DNA of 64,000 bases from an uncultured Lachnospiraceae bacterium (GCA_959022495.1 CAUEYX010000011.1:13753-77752); one strand, 5' to 3'; counted from the first letter of the stretch, positions 9,403-18,494 are shown. Numbers and translations: made by a program. Notes: a model not told the origin generated them from the sequence alone.

Positions 9403-10665
9403 ATGAATTTAAACAAAGAAAACATGCGGAAACTGAAAGAATTGATCCTTTTTACGATTATCATTCTGATTGCGCTTTGGAATTATAAGATCCTCATTGA
9501 ATGGATCGGGGTGGCGTTTGGGATTATATTACCGTTTATCCTGGGCGGGGGCATCGCGTTTATCCTCAATATCCCGATGAGCTTTCTGGAAGAAAAAATA
9601 TTTAAGAACCGGCACCTGAAGGAGAAAAAGATCGCCCAGAGACTGGCGCGCCCGGTGTGCCTGGTGCTCACACTGGCGATTGTGATTGGGGTTGTGGTAC
9701 TGGTTATGTTCGTAGTTATTCCGGAGCTTACAAGCACCGTCCTGTCGCTGGGGCGGACGATCCAGACATTTATCCCGGAGGCGCAGCACTTCCTGGAAGA
9801 GCTGTTCACCGATAATAAAGAGATCCAGGCATGGCTTTCCAACCTGAATCTGGATGTCGGCAGAATCGTGGACAGCGCCATGTCGTTCTTCCAAGACGGG
9901 GCTGGAAATGTGCTGAACTCTACAATGTCCGCGATCGGCTCCATTGTGAGCGGGGTGGCGACTTTTGTAATCGCGTTCGTTTTCGCCTGCTATGTGCTTC
10001 TTCAGAAAGAAAAGCTGGCCGTGCAGGTGAAAAAAGTAGTATTTGCGTTCTTTTCGGGAAAGCGCGCGGAGTGGATGTTCGAGGTGGCGGAGCTGGCGTC
10101 GAAAGCATTCTCCAGTTTCTTTACCGGTCAGTGTGTGGAGGCGCTGATTCTCGGATTTATGTTTTTTATCGTAATGACCGTGCTGAGCATGCCGTACACT
10201 CTGCTGATAAGTGTGCTGATCGCGTTTACAGCGCTGATCCCTATCTTCGGAGCGTTTATTGGATGCTTTGTGGGGGCGTTTTTGATCCTGATGGTGGACC
10301 CCATGCAGATGGTGGTGTTTGTCATAACGTTCCTTGTCCTTCAGCAGATTGAGGGCAACCTGATCTACCCCAAGGTGGTGGGAAGTTCTGTAGGGCTTCC
10401 GTCGATCTGGGTGCTGGCCGCGGTGACCATCGGAGGAAGTTTGATGGGTGTGGTGGGAATGCTGATCTTCATACCTATTACATCCGTTGTCTATACGCTG
10501 TTCCGGGCGAGCGTGTACAAGCATCTGAGGAAGAAGCATCGGGACATCACGACGGGCAGAGTGGTGAGCAGGAGCGGCGGCAGAGAAGAGGCGGCCGGGC
10601 AGGAACAGGAAAATCAGAACGGAAAACAGGCAGAAACAGACGCCGTCAATAAGATGGACCGGTGA
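9403..10665 (+). CDS. AI-2E family transporter (PerM/YdiK-like membrane protein)
   Basis: A 420-residue integral membrane protein of the AI-2E transporter (UPF0118) family. Hydrophobic segments cluster at about residues 12-58, 75-100, 175-205 and 245-350. The C-terminal half carries the family pattern ALIPIFGAFIG and the following FLVLQQIEGNLIYPKVVG. The family includes quorum-signal exporters and Na+/H+ antiporters, so the substrate cannot be read from sequence. GGAGG lies six bases before ATG 9403. The C-terminal 50 residues are polar and probably cytoplasmic. The gene ends about 25 bases before a hairpin that both terminates it and contains the promoter of the next operon. Confidence 0.85.
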   Translation: MNLNKENMRKLKELILFTIIILIALWNYKILIEWIGVAFGIILPFILGGGIAFILNIPMSFLEEKIFKNRHLKEKKIAQRLARPVCLVLTLAIVIGVVVLVMFVVIPELTSTVLSLGRTIQTFIPEAQHFLEELFTDNKEIQAWLSNLNLDVGRIVDSAMSFFQDGAGNVLNSTMSAIGSIVSGVATFVIAFVFACYVLLQKEKLAVQVKKVVFAFFSGKRAEWMFEVAELASKAFSSFFTGQCVEALILGFMFFIVMTVLSMPYTLLISVLIAFTALIPIFGAFIGCFVGAFLILMVDPMQMVVFVITFLVLQQIEGNLIYPKVVGSSVGLPSIWVLAAVTIGGSLMGVVGMLIFIPITSVVYTLFRASVYKHLRKKHRDITTGRVVSRSGGREEAAGQEQENQNGKQAETDAVNKMDR

Positions 10666-10690
10666 TACAGGAATTAAGAAAAATAAGGGA

Positions 10691-10758
10691 AAGACCTTGA
10701 CGGACTTCCATCTGCCGTGGTACAATACTACGGCGAATGGAAGTTAGGTCTTTTTTTT
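10691..10758 (+). promoter_or_regulatory. Overlapping terminator hairpin and rpmG-secE-nusG promoter
   Basis: TTGACG (10697-10702), 18 bases and TACAAT (10721-10726) form a good promoter for the rpmG-secE-nusG operon. The same bases form a long hairpin. AAGACCT (10691-10697), ACTTCCAT (10704-10711) and CCGT (10715-10718) pair with ACGG (10730-10733), ATGGAAGT (10737-10744) and AGGTCTT (10746-10752), followed by eight T. The -10 box sits in the loop. Transcripts from upstream would terminate here, whereas transcripts starting here lack the 5' arm. Confidence 0.7.
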
Positions 10759-10831
10759 ATGCCTAAAAATCGATGGTGTTCGCAGCCATCAGTAGCACGC
10801 AGGTAAATAAGTAAAAAGCGAGGTGGAAGTT

Positions 10832-10981
10832 GTGCGCACAAGAATTACACTGGAGTGTACGGAATGCAAAAACCGTAACTACAACATGACGAAGGATAAG
10901 AAAGCTCATCCGGACCGCATGGAGACCAAGAAGTACTGCAGATTCTGCAAATCACACACTCTGCATAAAGAGACGAAATAA
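10832..10981 (+). CDS. rpmG: 50S ribosomal protein L33
   Basis: A 49-residue ribosomal protein starting RTRITLECTECKNRNY and ending YCRFCKSHTLHKETK. It is L33 of the zinc-binding type, with two CxxC pairs (CTEC and CRFC). The start is GTG at 10832, with GAGGTGG about six bases upstream. It opens the rpmG-secE-nusG cluster, a common Firmicute arrangement. Confidence 0.95.
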   Translation: MRTRITLECTECKNRNYNMTKDKKAHPDRMETKKYCRFCKSHTLHKETK

Positions 10982-11002
10982 TCGTCAGGAGGAAGTGACA
11001 TT

Positions 11003-11200
11003 ATGAGTGGAAACGAAAAAACTCAGAAGAAAAGCTGGTTCAAGGGGCTTCAGGCGGAGTTTAAGAAGGTCATTTGGCCAGACAAAAAAACACTTGCAAA
11101 ACAGACAACGGCAGTTGTTGCTGTATCCGTAGTGCTCGGAGCGCTGATCGCGGTGATCGATGCGATTCTGAGATACGGGATTGACTTATTAGTAAGATAG
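11003..11200 (+). CDS. secE: Preprotein translocase subunit SecE
   Basis: A 65-residue protein with the SecE pattern WFKGLQAEFKKVIWPDKKTLAKQT followed by a single membrane helix (about residues 33-60). It is the short Gram-positive form. SecE clamps SecY in the general secretion channel, which the large signal-peptide-bearing enzymes of this window would use. GGAGG precedes the ATG, and the gene sits in the standard rpmG-secE-nusG order. Confidence 0.95.
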   Translation: MSGNEKTQKKSWFKGLQAEFKKVIWPDKKTLAKQTTAVVAVSVVLGALIAVIDAILRYGIDLLVR

Positions 11201-11225
11201 TTGACCGCAGCGGAAAGGTGATTTT

Positions 11226-11744
11226 ATGTCAGAGGCAAAATGGTACGTAGTTCATACGTATTCAGGGTATGAAAACAAAGTAAAGGCGAACATTGACAAG
11301 ACGATCGAGAACCGTCATCTGGAAGACCAGATTCTGGAAGTGCGTGTGCCCATGGAGGAAGTCACGGAGCTTCGGAACGGTGTGCAGAAGGTAGTACAGC
11401 GCAAAATGTTCCCGGGATATGTCATGATCCACATGATTATGAATGATGATACATGGTACGTTGTCAGAAATACACGCGGCGTTACCGGTTTCGTCGGACC
11501 GGGATCAAAACCGGTGCCGCTCGAAGAGAGCGAGATGGCAAATCTGGGCATCAAGCGCGAGAATGTGGTTGTCAACTTCGGCGTCGGCGACACGGTTGTC
11601 GTCTTAAGCGGCGCCTGGGAGGGCACTGTGGGCGTCGTGCAGAACATGAATGACCAGAAGAAGAGCCTCTCAATCAATGTTGAGCTGTTTGGCCGCGAGA
11701 CTCCGGTTGAACTTAGTTTTTCAGAAGTGAAAAAAATGGATTAA
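11226..11744 (+). CDS. nusG: Transcription elongation/termination factor NusG
   Basis: A 172-residue NusG. The N-terminal NGN domain (about 1-110) begins AKWYVVHTYSGYENKVK and contains KMFPGYVMIHM and VRNTRGVTGFVG. The C-terminal KOW domain has VGDTVVVLSGAWEGTVGVVQ. NusG binds RNA polymerase and modulates pausing. AAGGTGA lies about six bases before the ATG. It lies directly upstream of rplK, as in most Firmicutes. Confidence 0.96.
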   Translation: MSEAKWYVVHTYSGYENKVKANIDKTIENRHLEDQILEVRVPMEEVTELRNGVQKVVQRKMFPGYVMIHMIMNDDTWYVVRNTRGVTGFVGPGSKPVPLEESEMANLGIKRENVVVNFGVGDTVVVLSGAWEGTVGVVQNMNDQKKSLSINVELFGRETPVELSFSEVKKMD

Positions 11745-11750
11745 AGATGA

Positions 11751-11780
11751 GTGGGAGGGGCATAGCCCCGCGGGTACCAC
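11751..11780 (+). promoter_or_regulatory. L1-binding-site-like leader upstream of rplK
   Basis: GTGGGAGGGGC at 11751 is followed by GCCCC and ends with GTACCAC at 11780. It can fold as an outer GTGG/CCAC helix and an inner GGGGC/GCCCC helix separated by an asymmetric loop. This imitates the L1-stalk site of 23S rRNA (GGUGGGAGGC ... AAUACCACC), to which ribosomal protein L1 binds. A second copy precedes rplA. Probable role: translational autoregulation by L1. Confidence 0.65.
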
Positions 11781-11795
11781 GAGGAGGTAATTGAA

Positions 11796-12221
11796 ATGGC
11801 AAAAAAAGTAGAAGGTTATATCAAATTACAGATTCCTGCCGGCAAGGCAACTCCGGCACCGCCGGTTGGTCCTGCGCTTGGACAGCATGGTGTAAATATC
11901 GTTGAATTTACAAAGCAGTTCAACGCAAGGACAGCAGACCAGGGCGACCTGATCATTCCGGTTGTCATTACAGTATACAATGACAGAAGCTTCAGCTTCA
12001 TCACAAAGACACCGCCGGCAGCAGTTCTGATCAAGAAGGCGTGCAAGATCCAGTCCGGATCAGGCGTGCCGAACAAGAATAAGGTCGCGACGATCACAAA
12101 GGCTCAGCTTCAGGAGATCGCCGAGCTGAAGATGCCGGACCTCAACGCTGCGTCTGTAGAGGCGGCTATGAGCATGGTTGCGGGAACATGCCGTTCCATG
12201 GGTGTCGTTGTAGAGGAATAG
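11796..12221 (+). CDS. rplK: 50S ribosomal protein L11
   Basis: A full-length L11 of 141 residues, starting AKKVEGYIKLQIPAGKATP and containing PPVGPALGQHGVNIVEFTKQFN. L11 forms the GTPase-associated centre of the large subunit. GAGGAGG lies about seven bases before the ATG. It is co-transcribed with nusG and rplA by position and preceded by an L1-type regulatory hairpin. Confidence 0.97.
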   Translation: MAKKVEGYIKLQIPAGKATPAPPVGPALGQHGVNIVEFTKQFNARTADQGDLIIPVVITVYNDRSFSFITKTPPAAVLIKKACKIQSGSGVPNKNKVATITKAQLQEIAELKMPDLNAASVEAAMSMVAGTCRSMGVVVEE

Positions 12222-12256
12222 AGCACTTGCCAGGGAAGTGAAGCATATGTAAACAA

Positions 12257-12285
12257 GTGGGAGGGACAGATCCCGCCAATACCAC
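12257..12285 (+). promoter_or_regulatory. Second L1-binding-site-like leader upstream of rplA
   Basis: GTGGGAGGGAC at 12257, then ATCCC, ending AATACCAC at 12285. It has the same two-helix architecture as the site before rplK, with a covarying inner stem (GGGA/TCCC instead of GGGGC/GCCCC). The paired change keeps base-pairing, which supports an RNA role. The shared GTGGGAGG and AATACCAC match the 23S rRNA L1 site closely. Confidence 0.65.
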
Positions 12286-12302
12286 AAGGAGGTTATTGTA
12301 AA

Positions 12303-12995
12303 ATGAAACGAGGAAAGAAATATATCGAAGCTGCGAAACTGATCGAGAGAGGAAATCTCTACGAGAAGGAAGAAGCAGTCGCATTAGTAAAGAAAGCAGC
12401 AACAGCAAAGTTTGACGAGACAATTGAGGCTCACATCAGAACCGGATGTGACGGACGCCATGCTGACCAGCAGATCCGTGGCGCGGTTGTACTTCCGCAC
12501 GGAACAGGTAAGAAAGTCCGCATCCTTGTATTCGCGAAAGACGCGAAGGCAGAGGAAGCAAAGGCAGCAGGCGCTGATTTTGTAGGCGGAGACGAGCTGA
12601 TCCCGAGAATCCAGAATGAGGGATGGCTTGACTTTGACGTAGTTGTTGCGACACCGGATATGATGGGCGTTGTAGGACGTCTCGGACGAGTTCTCGGACC
12701 GAAGGGACTTATGCCGAACCCGAAGGCCGGAACTGTTACGATGGACGTGACAAAGGCGATCAACGACATCAAGGCTGGTAAGATCGAGTACAGACTCGAC
12801 AAGACAAACATTATCCACGTGCCGATCGGTAAAGCATCTTTTACTGAGGAGCAGTTAGCGGACAACTTCCAGACGCTGATTGACGCGATCAATAAGGCAA
12901 GACCGGCAGCGGTTAAGGGCCAGTACCTTAAGAGTGTTACTCTTACATCAACAATGGGCCCAGGCGTGAAGGTTAATCCGATGAAGCTCGCTTAA
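12303..12995 (+). CDS. rplA: 50S ribosomal protein L1
   Basis: A 230-residue L1 with MKRGKKYIEAAKLIERGNLYEKEEAVALVKK, the signature around VGRLGRVLGPKGLMPNPKAGTVT, and the usual end TSTMGPGVKVNPMKLA. L1 forms the mobile stalk near the E site and is a known translational repressor of its own operon. AAGGAGG precedes the ATG. In most Firmicutes rplJ follows at once. Here a terminator and about 11.5 kb of unrelated genes intervene. Confidence 0.97.
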   Translation: MKRGKKYIEAAKLIERGNLYEKEEAVALVKKAATAKFDETIEAHIRTGCDGRHADQQIRGAVVLPHGTGKKVRILVFAKDAKAEEAKAAGADFVGGDELIPRIQNEGWLDFDVVVATPDMMGVVGRLGRVLGPKGLMPNPKAGTVTMDVTKAINDIKAGKIEYRLDKTNIIHVPIGKASFTEEQLADNFQTLIDAINKARPAAVKGQYLKSVTLTSTMGPGVKVNPMKLA

Positions 12996-13025
12996 TCGAT
13001 ACAAAATGAGATAGAATGACAGAAA

Positions 13026-13075
13026 GCCGGAAGCGTGTTTGGTGCTGTGCATCATTCACTGCTTCCGACTTTTTT
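13026..13075 (+). terminator. Terminator after rplA
   Basis: GCCGGAAGC near 13026-13034 pairs with GCTTCCGAC near 13061-13069, followed by a run of T. It ends the secE-rplA transcript and separates it from the inserted GH20 gene. Confidence 0.8.
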
Positions 13076-13117
13076 CTATTCTCAGGCTGAATGCGGATTT
13101 TGGATAGAGGACACTGG

Positions 13118-13246
13118 AAAAATACACAATTTTAAAGAGGAAAAACTGGAGAAACAAGGGAATGATTGGTAAAAGTGACGAAAATTCTGCGGAGGAAATA
13201 TATTATCTCAATGTCAATTGTGGTTTTGGGGAGAAAATTATATAAT
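13118..13246 (+). promoter_or_regulatory. Promoter region of the GH20 gene with a candidate regulator site
   Basis: TTGTGG (13218-13223), 17 bases and TATAAT (13241-13246) form a clear promoter. At 13118-13137 the opposite strand reads CTTTAAAATTGTGTATTT. It matches 16 of 18 bases of the CTTCAAAATTGTGCATTT element upstream of the GH95-like gene, but in reverse orientation and about 105 bases upstream. GATTGGTAAAA at 13164-13174 also recurs at 25798. Confidence 0.55.
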
Positions 13247-13393
13247 AGCTGGTAAGAGCGGATAAAGCTGTAAAGCGGGCAAAACCAGATTCATAAGGCG
13301 GATTTTATGAAAAGGACATGCTTTGTGGGGCTGGTTTTATCTTTGCAGGAATGGATAAATTATCAACTCGGATTAAAGATAGGGAGGAAGAAG

Positions 13394-16300
13394 ATGAGAA
13401 AGAAAATGAAAATCTGGAGACGTCTCGGTGCAAGTGTGCTTACGGCGGCGATGATCTTCGGGCTTGCCGCGCCTTATCAGGCGCTGAGCGTGAACGCTGA
13501 GCCTTCGGATTCCGCGGAACCGGTGAATCTGGCGATTGGAGCGGAAGCATCGGCCAATGATGTTGAGACATCGGATTATACGGCGGACAAGGCCATTGAC
13601 GGCATTGTCAACAGAGACGCGCCGAAGCCGCAGTCTAGATGGGCTACGAATACAAGTTCCACTCAGGCGCCTAAAATTCTGACCGTGAAGTTTGACAAGG
13701 CGGAGACTTTCCAGTCATTTGTGATTGCCTGGGAGAGGGACAATATTACAAGTTACAAGATAGAGACTTCTGACAGCGGCGATGAATGGACCACTGTTTA
13801 TGAGAAGGCCGGAGACGGAACAATCTCGGAGATCGACGAGAATATCCATCTTGCCGAGCCGGTGACCGCTCAGTATGTCCGCCTGTATGTGGACGGATAT
13901 ATCCCGGGCGACAGCAACTGGCAGTCTGTGTCCGTATATGAATTCCAGATCTATGAGGATGAGATCCCGGACGATGTGCTTCCCCAGGAGAATTACTGCC
14001 TGGAAGGAACGGCGGAAGTCAGCGACTATGAAGAAACTTCAAGCAATCCGGGGAGTCAGAACGGCGCGAAAGCCATTGATGGTGACATGAGCACCCGCTG
14101 GGCGTCAAACAACGCCGGGAATGGGACAACCGCGCGCACACTGACAGTGACTCTGCCGGCATCCCAGCGCGTGCAGTACTTTAAGATCTTTTGGGAAAAA
14201 GCAAATATTATAAAATATACCATCGACGTGAGCGAAAGTGACAGCGGAGAATTTAAGACAGTCTACACAAATAATGAGCAGATCGCGAATACACAGCAGA
14301 CCATCTCCCTGGACGCTCCGGTGTGGGCAAAGAAAATACGTCTGAACGTAACAGAATATGGACAGGCGGTTGCAAACTGGTGGAATGTCTCTGTAAAAGA
14401 GTTCGAGGCATACGCGGTTGAGCCGGGAGCGATCAAAGAGGATTCGACTGCTCAGGAGATCGCGGACATTCTCAGCGCGCCTGTTGTAAATACAGAGGAT
14501 ATGAAGCTGGAACTCTCTGAGGAGGTGCCGGAGAGCGCGGAAGTAGAATTCCTTGCGGATTATGAGCAGATCGTCGGAAAAGACGGTACGATCTATCAGC
14601 CGCTTACAGATACTGCGGTCAAGGTTATTTACAAGGTAACAAAAGATGACGAGTCTGTAGAGGGTTCGACAGAGTATACGGTCTCGATCCCGGGCATACA
14701 TAACAATGCCGGAATCAATGAAAAGCCGACAGTAATCCCGGAGCTTGCAGAGTGGTACGGCGGAACAGAGGCGGGCAGCTTTACAGTAGGTTCGAGGATT
14801 CTGGTGTCACAGAACGCGTCCGACCTTATGGATGCGGCAGACGCCCTCAAGGATGATTACAATGCAGAGATGGGAACATCTCTGACTGTGGAAAAAGGCG
14901 ATAATCCCAAGGCGGGCGACATTTATTTTGTGAAGGATGATGGCAGCCATGGGCTGGGAGAAGAAGGATATATCATGGAGATCGGCGATTATACGGTTGT
15001 TGTGGCTGACCACAATACCGGAGCTTACTGGGCCACACGCTCCATCCTTCAGATCACCGAGCTGAATGACGGCACCATGCCAAAAGGGGCCGCGAAGGAT
15101 TATCCGAAATATGAAATCCGCGGATTCATGCTTGACGTGGCGCGCAAACCAGTGTCCATGGAAACCCTTCAGGATATTGCCAAAGAGATGGCGTATTATA
15201 AGATGAATGAATTCCATCTTCATCTCAATGACAACCTGATTTTCTATGAAGATTATGCTTCTGCTGAAGAGGCGAGGGAACTTGCTTATACCGGTTTCCG
15301 TCTGGAATCCAATGTTCTGGAAGGTGGAAATGACGGGCTCAATAAAGCGGATCTTACAAACAAAGATTTGTATTATACAAAAGAAGAATTCCGTGAATTC
15401 ATACTCGCGTGCCGTGATATGGGCGTGAACATCACGCCGGAGTTTGATACACCGGGGCATTCTGGGGCGTTCACGAAGGTGCGTCCGGACCTGATGCTGC
15501 AGAACATTGTATCCGGCGCGGCAAACAGAGCCGGGGAGCAGTTCGACCTGTCGGAAGGCAAGTATGATGAGAGTCTTGCGTTTGTGGAGAGTATCTGGGA
15601 TGAATACCTGAAAGAGGATATGTTCGACCAGAGTATGACCGTACATATCGGGACGGATGAATACTATGGAGAGAAGAACCGTTTCAGGATGTTCTCTGAC
15701 GACCTGATTGAGTATGTTCAGAGCAAGGGATATACGGTACGTCTGTGGGGAAGCCTTTCCTCCATGCCTGGAGACGCGGATGTGCGCAGTGAAGGTGTGC
15801 AGATGAATGTGTGGAACACAGGATGGGCGAATCCGACGAATATGTACAACGAAGGATTTGAGCTGATCAATACAATTGACAGCAGCCTTTATATGGTTCC
15901 GGCAGCAGGCTACTATAATGATTATCTGAATACACAGAATCTGTATAATAACTGGGTGCCGAATAACTTCGGTGGAACAGTGATTCCGGCAGGCTCCGAA
16001 CAGATGCTTGGAAGCACCTATGCAATCTGGAATGACAGTGTTGATACCAGGGCAAACGGAATCTCCGAGATTGATCTTTACGATCGTTTCGCGGACGCGG
16101 TTCCGACAATGGCAAGCAAGAACTGGGGTGAGGGTGAAGACCAGACATATGCGGAAATGAAAGCGGCAGTGAACCAGCTTGGCGATGCGGCCGGCAGCAA
16201 CCCATATCACGAAGCATCTGCAGATGAGAACGGCGAGTACATGTCCTATGAATTTGGCGATAAAACAGATTCTTCGGACAATGACAGGGATCTGAAAGAT

Positions 16301-18325
16301 GTAGTGAACGCTGATATTGCGGATGGCAGCCTGACATTAAACGGCGGTGAGAGCTATGCGGTAACACCGATTGACAAGCTGGCTACAGGCAGCACGCTTG
16401 AGTTTGATATTACACTTGAGAAGCCTGCGCAGGCGGGAGACATTCTGTTTGAAGCGGACAATGAAGGCAGTAATGGAGATTATGTACACGATATCCGTAT
16501 CATGGATGACGGAAGGCTTGGATTCAGAAGAGAGCTGTATGACTACTATTTCGATTACAAGCTCCCCGTAGGTGAGAAGGTGCATCTCGCGATCTCAACC
16601 AGCGGGACATCCACGTCACTGACAGTCAATGGGACGACTTATGAAGCTTCCGGTGTGTACCGCAACCGTCAGACAGACGGAGAGGTGCGAGTGGAAAATA
16701 TCTCGAGAGCAACCCTTCTGCTCCCGCTTCAGAGAATCGGTTCGAAGACAAATGCCATTGAGGCGGTCATTGATAATGTGACAGTAAAACAGGGCGCGGC
16801 CGTAGATTATAATAAAGCCGGCTGGTCTAAAGTTGAAGTCGATACAGAGACAGTATACACTGCTACAGAAGGACTTTTTGAGTATGCGTTTGACGGAAAT
16901 TCCTCTTCCATCTGGCACTCCAACTGGCAGGGGGCATCAGATAAGCTGAAACCTCAGGGGAACTGGGATGAGATCGGCGGCGTGATTGACCTGGGACAGA
17001 AATACACGATCAATCAGTTCAAGTTTACACCTAGGACGAACAGCAACAGCGGTCTTGTGACAAAGGCAGACCTGTATGTAAAGGCTGACGAAGGAGATGA
17101 GTGGATCAAAGTCGCGGAGGATACAGAGTTCGCGGCAGACAGAACCACAAAGACATTCTATTTTGATGAGCAGGAAGTGCGCTACATCAAGTTTGTGGCA
17201 AAGACATCCAACGACGGCTGGGTAGCTGTATCCGAATTCGATATCGCCAACGCTCCGGCCCAGACTTACACCGTATATGTGGACGCGCAGAAAGGCGGAA
17301 ATGTAACGGGCGGCAGGAACGGAGCTGCTGAGAATGAAGAGGTGACAGTGACCGCGGAAGCGGAAAAAGGATATGTGTTTGCGGGCTGGTACGACGCGGC
17401 CACAGGGACAAAGGTTTCCGATGAAGCAAAATACACATTCCATGTGACAGAGAACACAGCTCTCACGGCTTACTTTACAAAAGACGAGGAGCCGGAGGAT
17501 GTATACTACACAGTAACGGTTGACGGCAAAGACTATGAAGTAAAAGAAGGCGAGACACTGAAAGTGGACGAGCCGGAGAAACCGGGCCACAGCTTTGACG
17601 GGTTCTATCTCGTGGGAACAGATACAAAGGTTGACTTCACACAGCCGATCACCAAGGATATGGATGTTGAGTCCAGATTTACCGCATACAAGGTAACACC
17701 GTTAACGGACGGAAACGGAACTGCATCTGCAGGTGAAATGCAGGCGGACGGATCTGTGACAGTGATCGCAGCGGAAAATGAAGGGTATTTCTTCAAAGGC
17801 TGGATGGTAGACGGCAAGGTCGTTTCCAACCTGAACGTGTACACCTTCATCCCGACAGCAGATACCGAGATCACGGCAGTGTTCGCAGAGGTTCAGTCCG
17901 GCGGAACATACCATGTGGTGATCATCGATGGCCGTGAAGTTACGGTTGAAGACGGAATGACTCTTACACAGCCGGAAGACCCGGTGAAAGAAGGCTACAA
18001 GTTCATCGGCTGGTATGTGGGCGATGAGAAATATGACTTCTCTGAGCCGGTTACATCTGACCTTGTGATTGAGGCGCGCTTTGAGAAAATTGATCCTCCG
18101 ACACCAGAAGATCCGGATGACCCGACACCGGACGACCAGAAGCCGGGCGACCAGGAGCCGGATAATCAGAAACCGGATAACCAGAAGCCTGGAGATCAGA
18201 AAGACAAGAATGACGATAAGGCGGTTCAGACCGGAGATGCCGCGGACTTCGCTCCGTGGGCAGCATGCCTGATACTGGCAGCGGGAGCGGCTGTTGTGAC
18301 GCTGAAGACAAAGAAGAAAAATTAA
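13394..18325 (+). CDS. Giant surface-anchored GH20 beta-hexosaminidase / lacto-N-biosidase-type enzyme
   Basis: A secreted protein of 1,643 residues. I start at ATG 13394 because AGGGAGG lies six bases before it; an upstream in-frame ATG at 13307 lacks a ribosome site. After the signal peptide come two CBM32/F5-8C domains (about 46-190 and 203-343) and a GH20 N-terminal domain (about 448-566). The GH20 barrel (570-905) carries MLDVARKPV, ITPEFDTPGHSGAF and HIGTDEY with the catalytic pair Asp755-Glu756. Then follow a laminin-G-like region, a third F5/8C domain, and InlB/Listeria-Bacteroides-type repeats with GWYDA and GWYVGDEKYDF. A Pro/Asp/Gln linker and a tail of VQTGD, hydrophobic helix and KTKKKN end the protein. 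GH20 enzymes release GlcNAc/GalNAc or lacto-N-biose from mucin or milk glycans. The family is firm; the exact linkage is not. Confidence 0.88.
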   Translation: MRKKMKIWRRLGASVLTAAMIFGLAAPYQALSVNAEPSDSAEPVNLAIGAEASANDVETSDYTADKAIDGIVNRDAPKPQSRWATNTSSTQAPKILTVKFDKAETFQSFVIAWERDNITSYKIETSDSGDEWTTVYEKAGDGTISEIDENIHLAEPVTAQYVRLYVDGYIPGDSNWQSVSVYEFQIYEDEIPDDVLPQENYCLEGTAEVSDYEETSSNPGSQNGAKAIDGDMSTRWASNNAGNGTTARTLTVTLPASQRVQYFKIFWEKANIIKYTIDVSESDSGEFKTVYTNNEQIANTQQTISLDAPVWAKKIRLNVTEYGQAVANWWNVSVKEFEAYAVEPGAIKEDSTAQEIADILSAPVVNTEDMKLELSEEVPESAEVEFLADYEQIVGKDGTIYQPLTDTAVKVIYKVTKDDESVEGSTEYTVSIPGIHNNAGINEKPTVIPELAEWYGGTEAGSFTVGSRILVSQNASDLMDAADALKDDYNAEMGTSLTVEKGDNPKAGDIYFVKDDGSHGLGEEGYIMEIGDYTVVVADHNTGAYWATRSILQITELNDGTMPKGAAKDYPKYEIRGFMLDVARKPVSMETLQDIAKEMAYYKMNEFHLHLNDNLIFYEDYASAEEARELAYTGFRLESNVLEGGNDGLNKADLTNKDLYYTKEEFREFILACRDMGVNITPEFDTPGHSGAFTKVRPDLMLQNIVSGAANRAGEQFDLSEGKYDESLAFVESIWDEYLKEDMFDQSMTVHIGTDEYYGEKNRFRMFSDDLIEYVQSKGYTVRLWGSLSSMPGDADVRSEGVQMNVWNTGWANPTNMYNEGFELINTIDSSLYMVPAAGYYNDYLNTQNLYNNWVPNNFGGTVIPAGSEQMLGSTYAIWNDSVDTRANGISEIDLYDRFADAVPTMASKNWGEGEDQTYAEMKAAVNQLGDAAGSNPYHEASADENGEYMSYEFGDKTDSSDNDRDLKDVVNADIADGSLTLNGGESYAVTPIDKLATGSTLEFDITLEKPAQAGDILFEADNEGSNGDYVHDIRIMDDGRLGFRRELYDYYFDYKLPVGEKVHLAISTSGTSTSLTVNGTTYEASGVYRNRQTDGEVRVENISRATLLLPLQRIGSKTNAIEAVIDNVTVKQGAAVDYNKAGWSKVEVDTETVYTATEGLFEYAFDGNSSSIWHSNWQGASDKLKPQGNWDEIGGVIDLGQKYTINQFKFTPRTNSNSGLVTKADLYVKADEGDEWIKVAEDTEFAADRTTKTFYFDEQEVRYIKFVAKTSNDGWVAVSEFDIANAPAQTYTVYVDAQKGGNVTGGRNGAAENEEVTVTAEAEKGYVFAGWYDAATGTKVSDEAKYTFHVTENTALTAYFTKDEEPEDVYYTVTVDGKDYEVKEGETLKVDEPEKPGHSFDGFYLVGTDTKVDFTQPITKDMDVESRFTAYKVTPLTDGNGTASAGEMQADGSVTVIAAENEGYFFKGWMVDGKVVSNLNVYTFIPTADTEITAVFAEVQSGGTYHVVIIDGREVTVEDGMTLTQPEDPVKEGYKFIGWYVGDEKYDFSEPVTSDLVIEARFEKIDPPTPEDPDDPTPDDQKPGDQEPDNQKPDNQKPGDQKDKNDDKAVQTGDAADFAPWAACLILAAGAAVVTLKTKKKN

Positions 18326-18365
18326 ATCACTTGGAAGTAAAAATGAATAACAGGTAAAGCATAAG

Positions 18366-18411
18366 ATGCTGCCGCGGCTGTTTGTACGATCAGACCCGCG
18401 GCAGCATTTTT
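18366..18411 (+). terminator. Terminator after the GH20 gene
   Basis: ATGCTGCCGCGG (18366-18377) pairs perfectly with CCGCGGCAGCAT (18396-18407), then TTTT. A 12 bp GC-rich stem. Confidence 0.85.
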
Positions 18412-18494
18412 GCGCTTTCATCGGGCTGCCAAGAGGCTGAGCGCAGGCGGCGCCCGGCCGTCCGCAGGGAGCAGGCGGCAGCGGACCGGCGAAC

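Noticed and set aside
9529..10725. 398-codon minus-strand frame opposite the AI-2E gene
   Set aside because: Rich in His, Arg and Gln with no family pattern, as expected for the complement of a hydrophobic protein gene.
14807..16210. 467-codon minus-strand frame inside the GH20 gene
   Set aside because: It lies opposite the GH20 catalytic domain, whose motifs are clear. The frame has no start signal and no recognisable sequence.
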